The notes below the pieces were generated by a model. The model saw only the letters and a list, made by a program, of their open reading frames with translations, did not search any database and was not told the origin of the DNA. DNA of 64,000 nt from an uncultured Hyphomicrobiaceae bacterium (GTDB lineage: Bacteria; Pseudomonadota; Alphaproteobacteria; Rhizobiales; CAMYJA01), in assembly GCA_947258705.1 (NCBI GenBank), contig CAMYJA010000006.1, positions 1 through 64,000 on the forward strand, read 5' to 3'. Numbering within the stretch: position 1 is the stretch's first letter; each line of letters starts with the position of its first letter. The translations under genes and the position numbers were made by a program. Positions 58,748-64,000 of the stretch are shown in pieces.

Positions 58748-61354
58748 TCAGCGTGCAGCTATCTCGCGTCGCGAGGAGGGGCGTATGGTCCAGACGCGTA
58801 TTGTCCCGTCATCGCTGCCGGATACGATTTTGCGGCCATCGGCGGAGAAGCCCACAGTGCGTACTGAGCCCTGGTGTCCCTTAAACGTTCGCAGCAGGCG
58901 TTTGCGGCGGACGTTCCATAGGCGGACCGTCCCATCTTCTCCAGCACTGGCAAGCAATTTCCCATCGGGGGAGAACCTGGCCATGAAAATTCGGCCCTTG
59001 TGTCCGCGCAAGGTTCTCCGTGTACGGGAAGATTTTGCCGACCAAAGCTTCAGGCGTCCGTCCAGTCCGGCGGAAACCAGATAGCGCCCATCCGGTGAGA
59101 AGTGAATCGAACTTACCGCCCGCTTATGGCCGCGGAATTTTCGGATGAGTTTTTTTCTGGTGACGTCCCAAAGCTTGATCACGCGATCCGCACCAGCGGT
59201 GGCGACCAGATTTTGGGATTTTATCACCGCAATGGCGTAAACGGCGCCCGCCCCGCTTTCAAGGGTCAAATATGGAGTGCGCTCCCCGTTGCGCCACAAT
59301 TTTACCGCGCCGTCCTGACCGGCTGAGAAGAATTCCGTATCCTTTCGGCCAAAGGCAACCGAGTGCACAAGGCCATTATGGTGCCGGATCTTTTGTATCG
59401 TTTTGCCTGTCCGCCGGTTTTTCAAGCTGATCACACCATTAGCCCCCGATGCGAGCAGCATGTCGTCGCGAATATCGAGGGCGGTAATCGAGCTTTGCTC
59501 TTTGGAGAGTATCCGGTCCTGCCTTCCGCTTTTGAGGTTCCAGAGGCGGAGCCGCTCATCAATACCACCCGAGATGATATACTTTCCATCCGGGGTGAAA
59601 ATAGCGGTCTGCACCATGCCGTCATGGCCGCGCAGGATCTGCACATTTCCGACCGGCACTGCGGGGGTTGAAACAAGTGCGCGCCGCAGCTTTCCGACGT
59701 TGGCGATCGTGCTGGCATAGGATTTTTCGATATTGTCCTTCAGCACCGGCCAGTCGCGCTTGAAATTTCCAAGCGCTGCCTCGGCCTTGTTCACGTAACG
59801 GGCGGGGATCCATTCCTGCCTGACCGCCGCGCCGGTAAGCATGATTGCGATGATGGAGAACGACATGATTGCGTGAGTGCGGAAAAAATTCAGCACCGGC
59901 ATTCCTTTTGACCCACCGTTTCCGGCCATACGCGCGGCCCCTCCCAACAATGCCTTCAAGAGCAGGTAAACCGGGGAGACTATGGCCGCCATGATATGTG
60001 TTAAAAGACTGCCCGCGCTCGTCGCTGCACGGTATATCCGTGTCATCGGGATGTCGATTTCCGGCGTTATTGCAGCGGCGCCATTGCCGTCCGCAGCTTT
60101 GTGCATGCCAAAAAAACCAAGCCCGTCTTTTGACTTTTTGCTCTCGGCGAATAAATTCTGTGCGGCCATATCTCCCGATGGGCGGACCTCTGCCAGCCTG
60201 TTGGCAAGGCTGCCGGCCGCAGCGGCATCACTGGCATTCGGTGCGGAGGGAATGCGATCGGTATCAGACTGGGGGGGCGCGGAGCCGGGTCGTTGTTTGT
60301 TAATCCTGCGAAAGCGAAGAAAGTCAGGCACGTGCGGCATGGTGGCTGCTGCCACCGTCGGACCCAGACCATGGGTGAGTGCGCGCGTCGGGCGGTACGT
60401 CAATTGCTTATCCGCTTGAAGCATCGGTGGATTGGAGCCGATCTTTACCGTCTCGCCTGTCTCGGCAGCGGCGATCCCGTCCGGTTCGATCAATGCATCG
60501 CGCCATTCGCCGATATGGGAAGGTCTTCGCTCCGGCTTGACTTCCAATGCCCGATCGATAGCCCTCAAAAAACTCTCGCGATAACGGCCCTTCGCCGTTT
60601 CAAAAGCGCTTTTGTGGTTGTCGTCGGTCACGCGGCCAGGTGCATCGAGGGGCCGTTTTCTGGTTATTGCGTAATAGAGCGTTGCTCCCAGGGAATATAT
60701 ATCCGTCCAGGGGCCCTGCTGTTTGGCATTTACGGCATATTGCTCAAACGGCGAATAACCGGGCTTGACGATTGCGCTCACGGTTTTGGAATGCTGGGCG
60801 ACATCGCCCCTGGCAGAACCAAAGTCGATCAAAACCGGCGCGCCGTCTTCACGGATCAGAATATTATCCGGCGCAATGTCACGATGGAGTAAATCCGCGT
60901 CATGGATGGTTTCCAGCGCCGGAAGTATTTTTTCGAGCAGTGCGTCGAGTTCAGACTGCAATGGCGCCCGGCCGAGCATGTCTAGCCAGTTCTTCAGACT
61001 CTGACCATTTTCATGATGCAGAACCATATAGGCGGTATTGTTCTCGCGGAAATAGCGATAAACGCGAACAATATTGTCATGATTGAATTTGGCTAGAATC
61101 CGGGCTTCGTGGATAAAGCGATCGAGACCCCAGACATAACGGTCCTTACCCTTTTTGCCCTTGGACCGTACCAGCATACTCCCTTCGCGAACCGCCAGGC
61201 CGGTCGGGAAATATTCCTTAATGGCGACCATGCGCTTCAAGGTTTCTTCTTCGGCCAGATAGGTAATACCGAATCCACCCGAGCCGAGTACATTCTTGAT
61301 GCGGTATTCCCCAGCTAGCCGGGTCTCCGGAGCTAATGCCTGCGGATTGTCCAT
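58748..61354 (-). CDS. Membrane Ser/Thr protein kinase with C-terminal WD40 propeller
   Basis: GSGGFGITYLAEEETLKRMVAIKEYFP, LHRDIAPDNILIREDGAPVLIDFGSAR; TM FSIIAIMLTGAAV; seven WD40-type repeats. Confidence 0.94.
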   Translation of the reverse strand: MDNPQALAPETRLAGEYRIKNVLGSGGFGITYLAEEETLKRMVAIKEYFPTGLAVREGSMLVRSKGKKGKDRYVWGLDRFIHEARILAKFNHDNIVRVYRYFRENNTAYMVLHHENGQSLKNWLDMLGRAPLQSELDALLEKILPALETIHDADLLHRDIAPDNILIREDGAPVLIDFGSARGDVAQHSKTVSAIVKPGYSPFEQYAVNAKQQGPWTDIYSLGATLYYAITRKRPLDAPGRVTDDNHKSAFETAKGRYRESFLRAIDRALEVKPERRPSHIGEWRDALIEPDGIAAAETGETVKIGSNPPMLQADKQLTYRPTRALTHGLGPTVAAATMPHVPDFLRFRRINKQRPGSAPPQSDTDRIPSAPNASDAAAAGSLANRLAEVRPSGDMAAQNLFAESKKSKDGLGFFGMHKAADGNGAAAITPEIDIPMTRIYRAATSAGSLLTHIMAAIVSPVYLLLKALLGGAARMAGNGGSKGMPVLNFFRTHAIMSFSIIAIMLTGAAVRQEWIPARYVNKAEAALGNFKRDWPVLKDNIEKSYASTIANVGKLRRALVSTPAVPVGNVQILRGHDGMVQTAIFTPDGKYIISGGIDERLRLWNLKSGRQDRILSKEQSSITALDIRDDMLLASGANGVISLKNRRTGKTIQKIRHHNGLVHSVAFGRKDTEFFSAGQDGAVKLWRNGERTPYLTLESGAGAVYAIAVIKSQNLVATAGADRVIKLWDVTRKKLIRKFRGHKRAVSSIHFSPDGRYLVSAGLDGRLKLWSAKSSRTRRTLRGHKGRIFMARFSPDGKLLASAGEDGTVRLWNVRRKRLLRTFKGHQGSVRTVGFSADGRKIVSGSDDGTIRVWTIRPSSRREIAAR

Positions 61355-61731
61355 TTTCCCCTATACGTCTCTGAACAGAGACCAGCCTCGTTTTTATTTC
61401 TCCGCCCGCCATAACCAAAGGATGAGGCAATAATTTGTTGGCAGGGTCGGCTGGGGAAAAAAATCATCCGTAGTGACGTCTTTGCAACAGGTCTCCGCCT
61501 ACCCGGCTCCTGCCCGAGAATAAACACAGTTCCAGCGTAATGCGTGATTTGTCACATGCATGATGGAGGTCGATAGGTCGTTTGAACACTCTCGATACAT
61601 TTCTTTTTTCCGAGAATGGTTCATTCCTGTCTTTGCGCTTATTCGAGGCACGTTTGGCGCGGTCGACCCCAGAAGCTGACGGCCCCCGAAACTTCAATTT
61701 TTTCAATTTCGACTGATATCAGGAGAACAGT

Positions 61732-62556
61732 ATGGGGCAGAGCAACTTACCGAACACTACTGAACCAAATAGTGGAACCACCAGCGGGAATGCAGGTGGA
61801 CGCAGCCGCGCACGATCGTCTCTTCGAACGGCTTTAAACGCTCTTATGATGTCGGATGAGCGTAAAAGGGACGGCAAGCCCGGTGAAATTACACTTGAAA
61901 TGGAAAAGGATCCTCACAGCCTGAGCCGGTCCCAATCCAGAAAGAAATCCGATCGTTCAGAGAGAACCCAAGACAGAGAGGGAGTGCGTAATATGAGTAT
62001 GACAGCGAATAATGAAATCAATCATTCGGGCAATAGCGAGCCGATTAGAATTGGTCGACGCGGTGGACATGGTTCGAAAGACGCTCCGATCACGATACAG
62101 GCCGAGCCGATAAATGACGGTTCTGACGCATCGGCCAAGAAAACGCAGATGGTCCGAGGTGAACAGTCAATAAAGCGATCGGGTTTTCATCAGGAACCGG
62201 TTGTCGGATGGCTGGTTGTCATTGGTGGTCCGGGGCTCGGCGCCTATCGTCCAGTCTTTGAAGGCAACAATACGCTTGGCCGCTCCGAGTCGCAGCGCAT
62301 TCCCATCAATTTCGGTGACGAATCCATCTCGGGCGAGGAGCAGGTCTATATCCGCTATGATTCGTCCGACAAGAATTTCCTGCTTGTTCCCAATTTGACC
62401 AAGACCAATGTGGTTGCCGTCAATGACGAAAAACCGACATCGGCTGTACCTCTGAATTCGATGGATGTTATAACTGTCGGACGGACCCAGCTGGTTTTCG
62501 TGCCATTTTGCGGCGTGGAGTTCGACTGGTCCGAATTAAAGAAAATTCAGAAATAG
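61732..62556 (+). CDS. FHA-like domain protein
   Basis: YRPVFEGNNTLGRSESQRIPINFGDESISGEEQVYIRYDSSDKNFLLV...LNSMDVITVGRTQLVFVPF; long basic/polar N-terminus. Confidence 0.75.
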   Translation: MGQSNLPNTTEPNSGTTSGNAGGRSRARSSLRTALNALMMSDERKRDGKPGEITLEMEKDPHSLSRSQSRKKSDRSERTQDREGVRNMSMTANNEINHSGNSEPIRIGRRGGHGSKDAPITIQAEPINDGSDASAKKTQMVRGEQSIKRSGFHQEPVVGWLVVIGGPGLGAYRPVFEGNNTLGRSESQRIPINFGDESISGEEQVYIRYDSSDKNFLLVPNLTKTNVVAVNDEKPTSAVPLNSMDVITVGRTQLVFVPFCGVEFDWSELKKIQK

Positions 62557-62598
62557 AGATTGGGCTTCACTGACCGGTCAAATAGTGAGAGTTCATCA

Positions 62599-63429
62599 AT
62601 GACCGCTCAATTCGAGCATGCTTACGGGGCTATTGTCGGGTCCCGGGCCACACAGGAAGATGCCTGCGCGTTCGCACTGCTGGACGGGCAGGCCTCCCGG
62701 CTTACGGGCACGACCATAGCTGTTCCGGATTCTTCAAGCGCCACGATCGAGCTTGCCGGATCGCAGGAGCTGCTGGCCGTTCTGGCCGACGGAATGGGCG
62801 GCCATGTCGGCGGAGCGAAAGCGTCGAACCTTGCCTGCCAGAAATTTATCGATGACTATTCCGACCGCACGGGTTCGGTTTCCGAACGGCTCATGGAGGC
62901 GCTGGTCCAGTCCAATAGCGCGATCGACGAAGAAGTATGCCTCGATCTCTCCCTTAGCGGCATGGGCTGCACGCTTATCGGCGCCATTTTTAGAGAAGGC
63001 GGCCTTCGCTGGGTAAGCGTCGGAGATTCGCTTCTTTATGTTTGCCGAAAGGGCGTCCTTTATCATCTCAACGAAGACCATTCCATGGCGCCGGTGCTCG
63101 AGCAACTCGTTGAGGCGGGTGAGATGAGCGCTTATGAGGCGAAATGCCACCCCTCGCGCAATGCGCTGCGCTCGGCTGTCACCGGGAATACGATTGAGAT
63201 TATCGACCTCAATGATGAAGTTTTCGAACTCGAGAATGACGATACTATTGTCATCGCCAGCGATGGTCTCCTCTCAATTTCCGAAAATAAAATTACCGAA
63301 ATCATCGCGGCCAGCAAGGCGGGGGGAGCAGAGAAAATTGTGTCCGAATTACTCGCGGCGGTCGAGGCTGCCGGTGATCCCTATCAGGACAATACGACCA
63401 TCATGACCGTTAAGCCCATTCTGGATTGA
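62599..63429 (+). CDS. PP2C-family protein phosphatase
   Basis: GSRATQEDACAF; LAVLADGMGGHVGGAKAS; WVSVGDSLLYVCRKG; IVIASDGLLS; DNTTIMTVKP. Confidence 0.92.
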   Translation: MTAQFEHAYGAIVGSRATQEDACAFALLDGQASRLTGTTIAVPDSSSATIELAGSQELLAVLADGMGGHVGGAKASNLACQKFIDDYSDRTGSVSERLMEALVQSNSAIDEEVCLDLSLSGMGCTLIGAIFREGGLRWVSVGDSLLYVCRKGVLYHLNEDHSMAPVLEQLVEAGEMSAYEAKCHPSRNALRSAVTGNTIEIIDLNDEVFELENDDTIVIASDGLLSISENKITEIIAASKAGGAEKIVSELLAAVEAAGDPYQDNTTIMTVKPILD

Positions 63430-63563
63430 GTGCCCCACAACTGAACATTCAATCTGTCTACACAGGCTGGTGATGATTGAAAAGTCCGGCCGGAACCCGA
63501 TCTCGATTGTCCCGCCGCAAGCAAGCGATTGAGCGTGCCGCTTTATTTCAAACGATTAATTTC

Positions 63564-64000
63564 TCAAGACCGGAACGCACGACCGATAGCTTCGTTAAAC
63601 GGCTTCAATAACATTCTGAGGGGGGTGCGCGCTCTGGTGCGGATGTAGACTTCGGCGGGCATGCCGGGGAGTAGCGTGACCGTGGACCCGAGGGATTCAC
63701 GCCCATCTTTGGTCAACTCGATCTCGACCGAGAAAAATGGAGCGCCGGTCGACTGGTCTGAAAATCCGGCTGCGGATACTTTTCGCACCACTGCCGGCAG
63801 TGTCGGCACTTTATCGCTGTCGAAGGCCGTCAGATTGACGGATGCTGCCTGGCCTATTTTCACCTGATCCACATCGGTCGGCTTTATTCTCGCCTCGACT
63901 ATGATGAGGTCCCTCTCGGGGATGATACGCAGAATGGGTTTGGCAGGTGATATGACCCCCCCCACAGTGTGAATGGAAAGCGCGTGAACCGTACCCGATT
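63564..64000 (-). CDS. HlyD-family type I secretion membrane fusion protein (partial, runs off window)
   Basis: GTVHALSIHTVGGVISPAKPILRIIPERDLIIVEARIKPTDVDQVKIGQAASVNLTAFD...GMPAEVYIRTRARTPLRMLLKPF. Confidence 0.92.
   Translation of the reverse strand, partial: SGTVHALSIHTVGGVISPAKPILRIIPERDLIIVEARIKPTDVDQVKIGQAASVNLTAFDSDKVPTLPAVVRKVSAAGFSDQSTGAPFFSVEIELTKDGRESLGSTVTLLPGMPAEVYIRTRARTPLRMLLKPFNEAIGRAFRS

Noticed and set aside
58748-63429. STPK-based phage defence (Stk2-like) system
   Set aside because: The kinase is membrane-bound with a WD40 sensor and paired with FHA, PP2C and a secretion adaptor, which fits envelope signalling better.
1-64000. Prophage, integron or IS-derived island
   Set aside because: No integrase, transposase, terminal inverted repeats or phage structural genes were recognised.

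Overview
The window is a 64 kb alphaproteobacterial chromosomal segment. Lineage markers are RcdA/DUF1465, DUF1192, the alpha-type HisRS, CtrA-type TTAA-N7-TTAA boxes and GANTC clusters. I support about 55 coding genes and several terminators and regulatory sites. I found no rRNA, tRNA, CRISPR array, IS element or prophage. Left to right: trhO, pepN, a membrane protein with a lone HisKA domain, an ECF sigma/anti-sigma/periplasmic sensor/EF-hand locus, a MotA/TolQ-like + OmpA/MotB-like pair, an ABC exporter, rpmE, rcdA, a quinone oxidoreductase, psiE-like, a HAD hydrolase, a degenerate EAL protein, a degenerate SDR, groESL (CIRCE plus RpoH-like promoter), hisG-hisZ-hisS, glcDEF with a LysR regulator, a cytochrome c, lutABC, a polysaccharide cluster (CapD-like, glycosyltransferases, AsnB, GT-C), a PcfJ-like orphan and bioDA. 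The right end (about 50-64 kb) is accessory: an exported trypsin-like zymogen with a DUF4384-like tail, a PL14-like lyase, a TAT-exported alkaline-phosphatase-superfamily protein, an outer membrane protein, a membrane-anchored SNase, a Ser/Thr kinase with a seven-bladed WD40 domain, a divergent FHA protein plus PP2C phosphatase, and a truncated HlyD-type secretion adaptor at the edge. The best candidate for an undescribed system is this kinase/FHA/phosphatase module next to type I secretion and exported hydrolases. The best DNA-level signals are the paired CtrA boxes at 309-344 and the GANTC-bearing 16-bp tandem repeat at 18442-18489. All family calls come from reading motifs; no searches were run.
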